Below, in pieces: positions 1 through 6,385 of a DNA stretch of 8,089 nucleotides (the first letter of the stretch is position 1; each line of letters starts with the position of its first letter). Position numbers and translations under genes: made by a program. Origin of the DNA: JBDUDK01 sp040002995 (GTDB lineage: Bacteria > Actinomycetota > Acidimicrobiia > Acidimicrobiales > Ilumatobacteraceae); the NCBI GenBank assembly GCA_040002995.1, contig JBDUDK010000087.1:1-8089 (forward strand), given 5' to 3'. A model generated the notes under the pieces. The model was given only the letters and a program-made list of their open reading frames with translations. It was not told the DNA's origin and ran no database searches.

Positions 1-50
1 CAGTCGCGTCACCAGTCGCGTCCGCAGTCGCGTCACCAGTCGCGTCGTAG
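1..50 (+). CDS. 3' end of a gene with a Val-Ala-Ser-Pro repeat tail (partial)
   Basis: In the forward frame beginning at base 3, the sequence reads VASPVASAVASPVAS followed by a TAG stop at 48-50. The gene would enter from the left, so only this tail is visible. Tails rich in Pro, Ala, Ser and Val are common in actinobacterial secreted or nucleoid-associated proteins, but no family can be assigned from 15 residues. The tail is encoded by a 12-bp DNA repeat, four codons per unit. A GC hairpin lies 34 bp after the stop (84-101). The other two forward frames also stay open across the repeat, but they read as Arg/Ser/Gln-rich text without protein character. A reverse-strand frame reads DATG/DATA but has a TAG just upstream and no start codon. 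The call is tentative. Confidence 0.35.
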   Translation, partial: VASPVASAVASPVAS

Positions 51-60
51 TCGCGTCCGC
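2..60 (+). repeat. 12-bp tandem repeat, AGTCGCGTC-NNN, about five units
   Basis: The units start at 2, 14, 26, 38 and 49. All share the core AGTCGCGTC and differ in the last bases (ACC, CGC, ACC, GT, CGC). The fourth unit is 11 bp, one base shorter than the others, and the stop codon of the forward reading frame falls at its end. The array touches the window edge and probably continues to the left. One further copy of the nine-base core occurs alone at 3155-3163. Confidence 0.85.
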
Positions 61-83
61 GATCCTATGCCAACGCGTCCGTG

Positions 84-101
84 GCGGGCTCGCGTGCCCG
101 C
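84..101 (+). terminator. Possible hairpin terminator after the left-edge gene
   Basis: A perfect 6-bp stem GCGGGC/GCCCGC encloses a 6-nt loop, 34 bp after the stop at 50. There is no T-run, which is common for actinobacterial terminators but also makes the call weak. Confidence 0.25.
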
Positions 102-910
102 TTGCTCACCCTTGCAGGCTCTATGCGACCTCGCGCTCCGTGTCATCCCGAAGCATGCATGTACCTCTGAGTCGCGCGGCGAGTTGGGTGCGGGCGCGGG
201 GTGTGCTCGCGACCCGGCGGGTCGCGCTCATACCTCACACTGCGGGCGCAATGCCGTACGCCGGAATGCGGTTCCGGGATGGAGGCCGGACGGCTACCGG
301 TGACCCGGAGCAGCACGGCGGCCGGCAATCAGGTACACGCACACCCCGGGTGCAGATGTGTGACCCTATGCAGCGAGGGGCTGTCAGGGTCTGGTTCAGC
401 TGGCGCGCTCGACGTTGGTTCGGGGTGGGGTTCGTGTCCTGATGGAATCCGGGCGCGGGACTCTCGCGTCGTCGGTTCCTATCGTCTCGATGACGGGTCG
501 GCTCTGTCTTCGGAGGTGAGCCGGGCGGAACCCGCTGTGCCGCGGGCTGAGCGAGACGACGGACACCAGAGAACGCCATCGCGACGGCCGCGATGAGCGG
601 GTTGATAACCCGAGATGCTGAACGGGATCCGCCAGAGGCGCCACAGCGTCCCTCCGACCGGGGCGCTCCTCCGCGCGCCCTCGGTAATACGGCGCCCATA
701 CCCACCAATCGATGAACATCGTGTTCCGGCTCGAGGACGAACGGGACTGATCTCCTCACTGTCCTATCGGTGCGAACTGACCGATCAACCGACCTCGCCC
801 CAGTCATCGAGCGCACCCGCATATCACGACGAGCCACAAACGAACGTGGCTCAGCGCACGCCGGACGAACGAGCCCTTTCTCGGGGGCGAACCGCTCGGT
901 ACGCTGCGCC

Positions 911-931
911 GAGAAGGGGAAGGGGGGACTC
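911..931 (+). promoter_or_regulatory. Purine-rich ribosome binding site deciding the start at 932
   Basis: A run of A and G (GAGAAGGGGAAGGGGGGA, 911-928) ends four bases before the ATG at 932. It is by far the best Shine-Dalgarno-like stretch near this gene. It rules against the longer in-frame extension that reaches back to 770. Confidence 0.7.
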
Positions 932-1534
932 ATGCACGTCCGAGTAAGCACGATCACCGGAGCCACCGACATAGATGGCGGCGTCAGGTTTCTGCGGGAC
1001 AAGGTGGTTCCAGATCTTCAGCAGCAGCGAGGCTTCCGGGGTCTCACGGCGAGCGGCGACCGTGCGCGCGGGACGGTCGCTGTCCTCACCCTGTGGGAGA
1101 CCGAAGAGGACATGAGAGCGAGCGAGAGTGCTGCGGCGAAAGTGCGGCAGGACGCGTTGGGCGTGATCGGCGGCGAGGTGACCGTAGAGACCTTTGAGCA
1201 GGTCGTCGCCGACATTGGCGACCCGCCGCCGGCGGAGGGCTGCTCGCTTCGCATCATTCGTACGAAGATGGATCCGGCCCGAGTGGACGACAACATCGGG
1301 TACTTCAGGGCGGAGATCGTTCCGCGCATGAAGGCCACGCCGGGCTTCCGTGGGGTTCGCAACATGATCGCCCGTGCCACCGGACACGGAGTGGTCGGCA
1401 CGGTCTGGTCCGACGAGGCGTCGATGAACGCAGCAGACGTCGAGGCCGCGAAGCGTCGCGAGGAAGCGGCAGCCCGGGGAGTCGAGTTCGGCGAGATGAG
1501 CACCCGCGTGATCCTGTTCAGCCACCTCTCGTAG
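932..1534 (+). CDS. Tandem ABM-like (dimeric alpha/beta-barrel) protein, 200 aa
   Basis: The protein contains two copies of an ABM-type ferredoxin-like fold, residues about 1-95 and 104-200, joined by a short Pro-rich linker (DPPPAEG). The halves align internally. The first has FLRDKVVPDLQQQRGFRGL, then a TLWETEEDM strand and helix. The second has YFRAEIVPRMKATPGFRGV, then TVWSDEASM. The pattern of a helix, 'PGF+G', a beta strand, then 'W..E..M' is typical of antibiotic-biosynthesis-monooxygenase-like domains. Single-domain members normally dimerise to make one barrel, so a fused pair may form the barrel within one chain (inference). Many members have no known reaction, and no cofactor site is recognisable, so no enzyme activity is claimed. 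There is no signal peptide, so it is probably cytoplasmic. The start at 932 is set by a strong purine-rich ribosome binding site. The gene stands alone and is followed at once by hairpins. Confidence 0.85.
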   Translation: MHVRVSTITGATDIDGGVRFLRDKVVPDLQQQRGFRGLTASGDRARGTVAVLTLWETEEDMRASESAAAKVRQDALGVIGGEVTVETFEQVVADIGDPPPAEGCSLRIIRTKMDPARVDDNIGYFRAEIVPRMKATPGFRGVRNMIARATGHGVVGTVWSDEASMNAADVEAAKRREEAAARGVEFGEMSTRVILFSHLS

Positions 1535-1548
1535 CCCAACGCGACCTC

Positions 1549-1580
1549 GGCTGGTCGGCGGCGTTCGTCGTCGACCAGCC
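1549..1580 (+). terminator. Strong hairpin 15 bp after the ABM gene, likely terminator
   Basis: A perfect 9-bp stem GGCTGGTCG (1549-1557) pairs with CGACCAGCC (1572-1580) around a 14-nt loop. It starts just after the stop codon at 1532-1534. No T-run follows. Its right arm shares bases 1572-1574 with a second, longer stem. Confidence 0.45.
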
Positions 1581-1613
1581 TGCGCAGATTCCCGACCGCT
1601 CGACGACGAACGC
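1561..1613. repeat. 14-bp perfect inverted repeat overlapping the terminator-like stem
   Basis: GCGTTCGTCGTCGA (1561-1574) is the exact reverse complement of TCGACGACGAACGC (1600-1613), with 25 bases between the arms. A 14-bp perfect match is unlikely to be chance. It lies between two convergent genes, so it could act as a terminator on either strand. Confidence 0.8.
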
Positions 1614-2094
1614 GTTCCCCGATGCCGGTGGTGGCGCGGTCGCGACGGGGCTCGACAGCGCAGCGAACCACTTGGTGGGTGCTGGGTCCGGGCGATGGCA
1701 AGCCATGGGAGCAGTGCGAGGGCCGCAACGCGTACGGCGTCGCCGAACCGGCACACCGCTCGGCGGTCGTTGAGCAAGAACAACACCCAGGCAGGACCCG
1801 AGGCCCGTGTCGCAACTCATGCTCATCGCTCCCCAGCACCCATAGCGCCAGCCGCTGAGAATGAACGAGAATGGGCGGCGGCAGCGTGCCACGCGGATAC
1901 GCGTGAGCGGGGTCAGCTGGGAGACGCCCGCGGCGACCAGAAACCGCCAGCGATCCGCGACGGTTTCGCCATCGCCCCCAACGCGAGTCCACGCCCCAGC
2001 CACGCCGTACCCACCACAATCAGCTCGCCCGGCCCCGTTGCGTTGAGCGATTGCGCCTTGCGCCGTCCCCTGCTGCCATCGCCACGCCTCGGCG
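1614..2094. other. Gene-free convergent gap
   Basis: This lies between the 3' ends of the ABM gene and the response regulator gene. Frames on both strands are open for long distances, as usual at this GC content, but the proteins are Arg/Pro/Ser/Cys/Trp-rich and show no domain. On the reverse strand a short hydrophobic run (VRVAALALLPWLAIA, about 1698-1742) might be a relic of a membrane protein, but neighbouring frames do not support a gene. A small dyad GGCGCT/AGCGCC (2091-2112) straddles the stop codon of the regulator gene. Confidence 0.45.
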
Positions 2095-2805
2095 CTATGG
2101 CTGGGGAGCGCCAATCATCACGGTGCTGTCCAGGTAGAGCAGCGCGACTTGGACGCGTTGGTGGGTAGCGGGGTCGTTGGCGCCGATGCCGAGTTGTTGG
2201 TAGATGCGGGTGAGGTGATTCTCGACGGATTTATCCGTGACTACGAGGCGTTGGGCGATGGCCTTGTTGGAGTAGCCCTGGGCCATGAGCTCGACGATGT
2301 CGCGTTGGCGGAGGGTGAGCCGGCGGATGGGGGAACCGGCACGGATCGAACTGGCGTGGGAGAGGGCGGCGTCGTACACAACGAGACCGTTGGCGGCACC
2401 GGTGATGGCTCGGCTCAACGAGTCGACGTCGCTGACGGTCCGTTTGGATAGAAAGGACCACCCCCCGGACACGTCGACGGGTAGGGCGGTTACCAGGTGG
2501 GGAGTGATGTGGTTGGACAGCAGCACGATGCCCACGGCCGGCATGAGCCGCCGCAGGCGGATACCGACTTCGACACCCGAGACGCTCGACGAGCCCAGCT
2601 CGATGTCCAACAGCACGACGTCGGGGGCCAGGGAGGGTGTGAGGGCGAGGGCCGACGCTGGATCGGCGAACGCGTCCACCACCACGAACCCGGCCCGTTC
2701 CAATGACGTGCGCAACAGGTCGCGATACAACGGCTCGTCTTCCACGATCACGAGCCGGACCGCACTGCTCCGGGGAGCGTCAACCATGCCATCACTATCG
2801 GTCAT
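2095..2805 (-). CDS. NarL/LuxR-family two-component response regulator, 236 aa
   Basis: This is a cytoplasmic transcription regulator that should be switched on by phosphorylation from a histidine kinase. Residues about 15-140 form the receiver domain. The acidic pocket is E22-D23 in LVIVEDEP, the phosphate acceptor is D67 in PDVVLLDIELG, the switch residue is S97 in VLLSNH, and the conserved lysine is K121 in FLSKR. Residues about 160-220 form the LuxR-type helix-turn-helix, with LTLRQRDIVELMAQGYSNKAIA and then VENHLTRIYQQLGI. The length is normal for the family and every key residue is present, so it should be functional. No kinase gene lies next to it, so it is an orphan in this window. 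The start is the ATG at 2803-2805. A second in-frame ATG six codons later is possible, and neither has a clear ribosome binding site. Target genes cannot be read from the sequence. Confidence 0.93.
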   Translation of the reverse strand: MTDSDGMVDAPRSSAVRLVIVEDEPLYRDLLRTSLERAGFVVVDAFADPASALALTPSLAPDVVLLDIELGSSSVSGVEVGIRLRRLMPAVGIVLLSNHITPHLVTALPVDVSGGWSFLSKRTVSDVDSLSRAITGAANGLVVYDAALSHASSIRAGSPIRRLTLRQRDIVELMAQGYSNKAIAQRLVVTDKSVENHLTRIYQQLGIGANDPATHQRVQVALLYLDSTVMIGAPQP

Positions 2806-3162
2806 GCCGGCCGTGGCGTAAGAGGAACGTCGGGCCCTCCTAACGCTGGTGCGAGAAACCAGACGACGGTGACGGTCTCGGCAAGCACCGCAGGCCTGTC
2901 GTTTCGGAACTTCGCCGCGGTGACCCTGGTTTGAGATCGCGGTGGTTGGCGCGCATCACCCGCGACGAGTAGTCATCGACGCTTCGGCTCACCAACTTTG
3001 GCGCTTGTAGGCGACGGCTCTCCCGCGTCAGCGGGCGAGCGTGCAGGTCATTCAGGATGCTCTCAGCCACGCTTCGATGGCGACCACGGCGCTCTACTTG
3101 ATGGTGACGGGCCGGGGCCCTACGCCACGGCGCACAGCCCACGACGAGCCGTAGAGTCGCGT
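2806..3162. other. Upstream region of the regulator gene, no convincing gene
   Basis: This presumably holds the leftward promoter of the response regulator, but no clear -35/-10 pair is visible. Small dyads occur at 2846-2862 (CTGGT/ACCAG) and 3022-3035 (CCCGC/GCGGG, 4-nt loop). A reverse-strand frame of about 100 codons (2840-3142) has no domain and no ribosome binding site, so it is not called. Confidence 0.45.
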
Positions 3163-3492
3163 CTAGGAGGCCGGCTTGATCGACACGACCGTTTCGGGAT
3201 TCACCCCGAGGGTGCTGACCACGCCCGGTCCCGGAGGTACCGATGGCTCGAGGTCGATCGCGATGATTCCAGCGTGTTCGAAGAAAATCTCGCGGGCTCG
3301 AACAGGGTCACGGTCCTTAAACGTCACATCGACCGGGCCGTCGACCCTCACCCACGCAGCCCCGCGATCTCTGTGGTGCACGAGCCCGCAGCAGTCGCAG
3401 ATTCCGGCGGGCTCGAACGCGAGATGAGCTCGTTCACGCGGGGGTGTGACGTGACCGTCGCAGTCAGGAGAGCGGCAGTCAGCCGAGGCCAC
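3163..3492 (-). CDS. Hypothetical short protein, possibly a frameshifted remnant
   Basis: I do not recognise this protein. Its C-terminal 60 residues look the most protein-like, with GPVDVTFKDRDPVRAREIFF, then HAGIIAIDLEPS, and a beta-like end VVSTLGVNPETVVSIKPAS. Third-position G/C is high across the frame. The N-terminal half is Cys/Arg/Pro-rich and less convincing. The only start is a GTG at 3490-3492, with a stop four codons upstream and no ribosome binding site. An overlapping reverse frame (3348-3536, TTG start) reads WPRLTAALLTATVT, similar to a signal peptide core. Joining that frame to this C-terminal half with one frameshift near 3348 would give a secreted protein of about 120 residues. 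It could therefore be a small real gene, a broken secreted-protein gene, or chance. Confidence 0.3.
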   Translation of the reverse strand: MASADCRSPDCDGHVTPPRERAHLAFEPAGICDCCGLVHHRDRGAAWVRVDGPVDVTFKDRDPVRAREIFFEHAGIIAIDLEPSVPPGPGVVSTLGVNPETVVSIKPAS

Positions 3493-3636
3493 CCGACGAG
3501 GCTAAGCCACCCGCCCGTGCCGGTGCAGCTTGTCAATCGTCGGGGAGTTCGACGAGGCGCACCGGCTCACGTGCCTGATGATGGGCCGACTCGACTTGTT
3601 GTGCGCTCACCCGGGGCGATCGGTGCCTCCCACGCC

Positions 3637-3658
3637 GCCGCCCTTCCGCCAGGGCGGC
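3637..3658. repeat. 8-bp GC hairpin
   Basis: GCCGCCCT (3637-3644) pairs perfectly with AGGGCGGC (3651-3658) around a 6-nt loop. It could be a terminator relic, but no gene clearly ends just before it on either strand. Confidence 0.5.
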
Positions 3659-3835
3659 CCGCTTCGCGACTAGAGGTGGTGTTTAGAACTGATCGCAACG
3701 GGGCAGCCAGCCGTCAGCCGTGTCCCACGGCAGCGGTGAGAAGCCGGAATGGCGGATGCAAGGCTGGCTACACGTCGAGCGGCGCTTTCTGAGCACCCAG
3801 AGGTAGTCGCGCGGGGCTGCCGACTGGTCAGCTCG

Positions 3836-3866
3836 GAACTATTCGAACTTTTTCAGTTCTTTGTCT
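3836..3866 (+). promoter_or_regulatory. AT-rich patch with GAACT repeats, possible promoter/operator
   Basis: GAACT occurs at 3836-3840 and 3845-3849, and its complement AGTTC follows at 3855-3859, so the last two form a 5-bp dyad with a TTTTC loop. The stretch is clearly poorer in G and C than its surroundings and lies about 200 bp before the preferred start of the GGDEF/EAL gene. A weak -10-like TGTTAGTT follows at 3865-3872. This is a plausible control region, not a proven one. Confidence 0.3.
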
Positions 3867-4058
3867 GTTAGTTGCGCATGCCCAGTGGTGGCTTAGTTGT
3901 GGGGGGGCCCCGCCGATTTAACGGCTATGACCTCGACGGATCGGCCCGGCTTCCGCGGCCGGCGAGCGCGAAATGGTCCGCAACAATCGGTCGTGGTAGC
4001 CCGAGGCCGTCGCCGGGGCGGTGCGCGGTTTTTCTCCCGCTGGGCGCCGCTCGCGCCC

Positions 4059-4063
4059 GGGAG
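4059..4063 (+). promoter_or_regulatory. Ribosome binding site GGGAG deciding the GTG start
   Basis: GGGAG ends six bases before the GTG at 4070. The residues after this GTG begin with a short basic run and then the first membrane segment, as expected for a true N-terminus. Confidence 0.55.
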
Positions 4064-4069
4064 CCGCGG

Positions 4070-6385
4070 GTGAATCGGCGGTTACATCCCGTGTTGTTGG
4101 CGGCCGGCGCGGTCAGCGTCGCGTTGTACTTCGTTTTTCCTAACGGGAGCGTCGCACAGGCGGCTGCGTTCCTCAGCATTCTTTTGGGCACGGCGGTTCT
4201 TCTTGCGATCCGGACAGTCCGTGACTGCGCCTTCGCCCGTCAGTGGAGGATGCTCGTTGCTGGCGAGTTTGTCTACGTCGTCGCAACCGGTTTCTGGTAT
4301 CTCCTTCCCGTCGGCTTCGACCACCAACTGGCGTTCCCGTCGTTCGTCGATGGGCTGTACTTCATTTCCTACGCCTTGTTCGGCGCCTTTCTGCTCGGGC
4401 TGAACCGCCGCCGACACGAGGGACAGGGGACCTCGGAGCGCCGCTTCGCGGTGGTGGACGCCGCGATCCTTACTGCCTCGGGCGGCGCTGCGCTTTGGGT
4501 GACCGTGATCCAGCCCAACCTTTTGTCCGACGTCGGGGTATTGGCCAAAGTCGTTGCCGTCGCCTACCCGGCTTTCGCCGCGCTGCTGTTCGGGCTGGCG
4601 CTCCGGTTCGTTTTCGGCGGCGTGAGTCGCCGAGGACCCGAGGCCCTTCTCGTTGCATGGCTAGGAGCTGAACTCGTCGCGGACGTGTTCTACGGGTACA
4701 CAAGCGCCAACGGCTCGTTCCGATACGGCTCACCCGTATTTTGGGCCTGGCTCGTGTCGTATATCGCGCTGGCGGCGCTGGTCACCCATCCCGACGCATC
4801 GAGATTGGCCGAGCCTGCCCACGCCCGGCGACTCTGGTCGACATCGGCGCGGTTCGCGCTGCTGCTCGGCGCCGCGCTCGTCCCGCTCGTGTTGGCGTTG
4901 GTGTCCCTGGCCCGCCGGGATGTGGGCGCCGCTACCGGAGCGTTGATCGCCGCCGGTGTCACCTTCAGCTTGGTGGTCGTGCGCCTCGCGATGGTGTCGG
5001 GTGATCTTCGAGAGCATCGGCGCCTGTCGGACGAACTCGTCCAAGTCTCCCAGGACCTCCGCCATCTCGCACTGCACGACCCTCTCACCGGTGTGGGCAA
5101 CCGGACGCTGCTCACCGAAAGGCTGGGTCACGCTCTGCGACGACGGCCAACCGCGGCCGGGGCCGCCGCTTTGTTGCTACTCGATCTCGACAGCTTCAAG
5201 ACGGTCAACGACACCCTCGGCCACGAAGCCGGCGACGCCCTCCTCGTCGAAGTGGCGAACCGCCTGCAGGGTTTCGTCCGCCCCGAGGACACCATCACGC
5301 GTCTAGGCGGCGACGAGTTCGCGCTGGTCTTCGACCGAGTCGACCCCGACGAGGCGCTACGCATCACACAGCGAGTCGTCGACGCGCTGCGAGAACCGGC
5401 CCACATCAACGGTCGGCTGCTCACCATGCGGACCAGCGCAGGCCTCTACATCGCCGAACAAGACAGCGAACCCACCGCGGCGCTTCGCTGCGCCGACCTC
5501 GCGATGTACGCCGCGAAAGGCCATGGAGGCGATCGCTACGAGCTATTCCGCCCCGAGCTGCACGACGCGCACCTAGCCCGCCACCACACCGAGATCGAAC
5601 TCCGCGAAGCGGTGCTCCGAGGAGAAATGCGCCTGCACTACCAGCCGATCATCGATCTCTCCACGATGGCCGTCGTCGGCGTAGAAGCCCTCGTCCACTG
5701 GCAGCACCACCAACGAGGCCTCCTCCCCCCCGGCGCCTTCAACGACATCGCTGAGACGTCCGGCGCGAACATCGAGATAGGTTGCTGGGCACTCCAGGAG
5801 GCCTGCCGCCAGCTCAGCGCCTGGCGAGAAACTGTCGGCATTCCCGACGGTTTTCGCGTCGCCGTAAAAGTCTCGGCGCGCCAACTCGCCCACCCCGGCA
5901 TCATCGACGACATCCTCAACATCCTCCACGAGACGGCCACCGACCCACGTCACATCATCGTCGAGGTGACCGAGAGCGCCGTCATGTCCGACACCGACGG
6001 CCTCGTCGAGCGACTCGACAGCCTCCGAGCGCTGGGCGTGACGCTCGCCGTCGATGACTTCGGCACCGGGTACTCGTCACTCGAGCAACTCCGCGGCCTC
6101 CCAATCGACATCTTGAAGCTCGACACCGCCTTCATCGCCGGTATCGACACCGGGCATGCGGACTTCGCGCTAGCGACGGCCCTCATCCGGCTCGCCGCCA
6201 GCCTTGGCAAGCAAACCCTCGCCGACGGCGTCGAAACACCCGGCCAGCTCGCCCACCTCCGCGCCGCCGGGACCGGCTTCGCCCAAGGCTTCCTGTTCAA
6301 CAACCCGCTTCCGCCCGACGAGGTCGCCCACATGTGGCAAGCACCGACCAACCCTGAGCACGACGCAGTCCACGGCGCGCGGTGA
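4070..6385 (+). CDS. Membrane-bound GGDEF/EAL cyclic-di-GMP protein, 771 aa
   Basis: Residues 1-308 hold about ten hydrophobic segments (near 7-23, 30-48, 60-78, 91-111, 128-148, 155-180, 190-208, 219-240, 256-280 and 285-308), a membrane sensor region I cannot assign to a named family. A short charged linker leads to a GGDEF domain (about 330-495) with HDPLTGVGNR (D337), DLDSFKTVNDTLGHEAGD and an intact RLGGDEF (413-417). The product-binding I-site R404-P-E-D407 lies exactly five residues before GGDEF. Diguanylate cyclase activity with feedback control is therefore expected. The EAL domain (about 515-760) keeps E539, E632, D662-D663, K683, E722 and Q739. It has H543 for the usual Arg of EALxR, K600 for the metal-binding Asn of NVS, and D719 for the first Glu of EGVE. 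Phosphodiesterase activity is doubtful. GTG at 4070 is preferred; starts at 3872 or 3878 would add about 65 residues without domain character. Confidence 0.93.
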   Translation: MNRRLHPVLLAAGAVSVALYFVFPNGSVAQAAAFLSILLGTAVLLAIRTVRDCAFARQWRMLVAGEFVYVVATGFWYLLPVGFDHQLAFPSFVDGLYFISYALFGAFLLGLNRRRHEGQGTSERRFAVVDAAILTASGGAALWVTVIQPNLLSDVGVLAKVVAVAYPAFAALLFGLALRFVFGGVSRRGPEALLVAWLGAELVADVFYGYTSANGSFRYGSPVFWAWLVSYIALAALVTHPDASRLAEPAHARRLWSTSARFALLLGAALVPLVLALVSLARRDVGAATGALIAAGVTFSLVVVRLAMVSGDLREHRRLSDELVQVSQDLRHLALHDPLTGVGNRTLLTERLGHALRRRPTAAGAAALLLLDLDSFKTVNDTLGHEAGDALLVEVANRLQGFVRPEDTITRLGGDEFALVFDRVDPDEALRITQRVVDALREPAHINGRLLTMRTSAGLYIAEQDSEPTAALRCADLAMYAAKGHGGDRYELFRPELHDAHLARHHTEIELREAVLRGEMRLHYQPIIDLSTMAVVGVEALVHWQHHQRGLLPPGAFNDIAETSGANIEIGCWALQEACRQLSAWRETVGIPDGFRVAVKVSARQLAHPGIIDDILNILHETATDPRHIIVEVTESAVMSDTDGLVERLDSLRALGVTLAVDDFGTGYSSLEQLRGLPIDILKLDTAFIAGIDTGHADFALATALIRLAASLGKQTLADGVETPGQLAHLRAAGTGFAQGFLFNNPLPPDEVAHMWQAPTNPEHDAVHGAR

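Larger units (their letters stand above)
51..931. other. Gene-free stretch with several GC-rich hairpins
   Basis: No reading frame here has protein-like composition. The long frames on both strands are rich in Arg, Pro and Ser and lack any recognisable motif or ribosome binding site. Several short perfect dyads are present: 84-101 (6-bp stem), 208-226 (8-bp stem, 3-nt loop), 261-277 (6-bp stem, 5-nt loop), an interrupted dyad GACCCT/AGGGTC at 362-391, and ATCGGT/ACCGAT at 766-785. The last lies about 150 bp before the next gene and could be an operator. Some hairpins are expected by chance in DNA this rich in G and C. Confidence 0.5.
3493..4069. other. Intergenic region upstream of the GGDEF/EAL gene
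   Basis: No gene is supported here. Contents are a GC hairpin at 3637-3658, an AT-rich patch with GAACT repeats at 3836-3866, and a possible in-frame N-terminal extension of the next gene (from a TTG at 3872). The extension is Gly/Arg/Pro-rich with no domain character, so the shorter start at 4070 is preferred and this DNA is treated as leader. Confidence 0.45.

Noticed and set aside
2..60. CRISPR array
   Set aside because: The repeat unit is 12 bp with no spacers of constant length; it is a simple tandem repeat.
770..931. Upstream extension of the ABM gene
   Set aside because: The extension has no ABM character, and the strong purine-rich ribosome binding site sits just before the ATG at 932.
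235..1002. Long reverse-strand reading frame (255 codons)
   Set aside because: Arg/Pro/Ser-rich, no domain or ribosome binding site, and it overlaps the start and ribosome binding site of the well-supported ABM gene.
1018..2114. Long reverse-strand frames across the ABM gene and the convergent gap
   Set aside because: They are antisense to a real gene or full of Arg, Trp, Cys and Pro with no motif; long open frames are expected by chance at this GC content.
2840..3142. Reverse-strand frame of 100 codons
   Set aside because: Very basic, no motif, no ribosome binding site, and it would sit in the upstream region of the response regulator.
2998..3792. Forward-strand frame of 264 codons
   Set aside because: No domain, biased composition (Arg, Gly, Ala, His), no ribosome binding site; most likely a GC-driven chance frame.
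3872..4069. Longer N-terminus for the GGDEF/EAL protein
   Set aside because: The 66 extra residues are Gly/Arg/Pro-rich without domain character, while the GTG at 4070 has a GGGAG site and leads straight into the first membrane segment.
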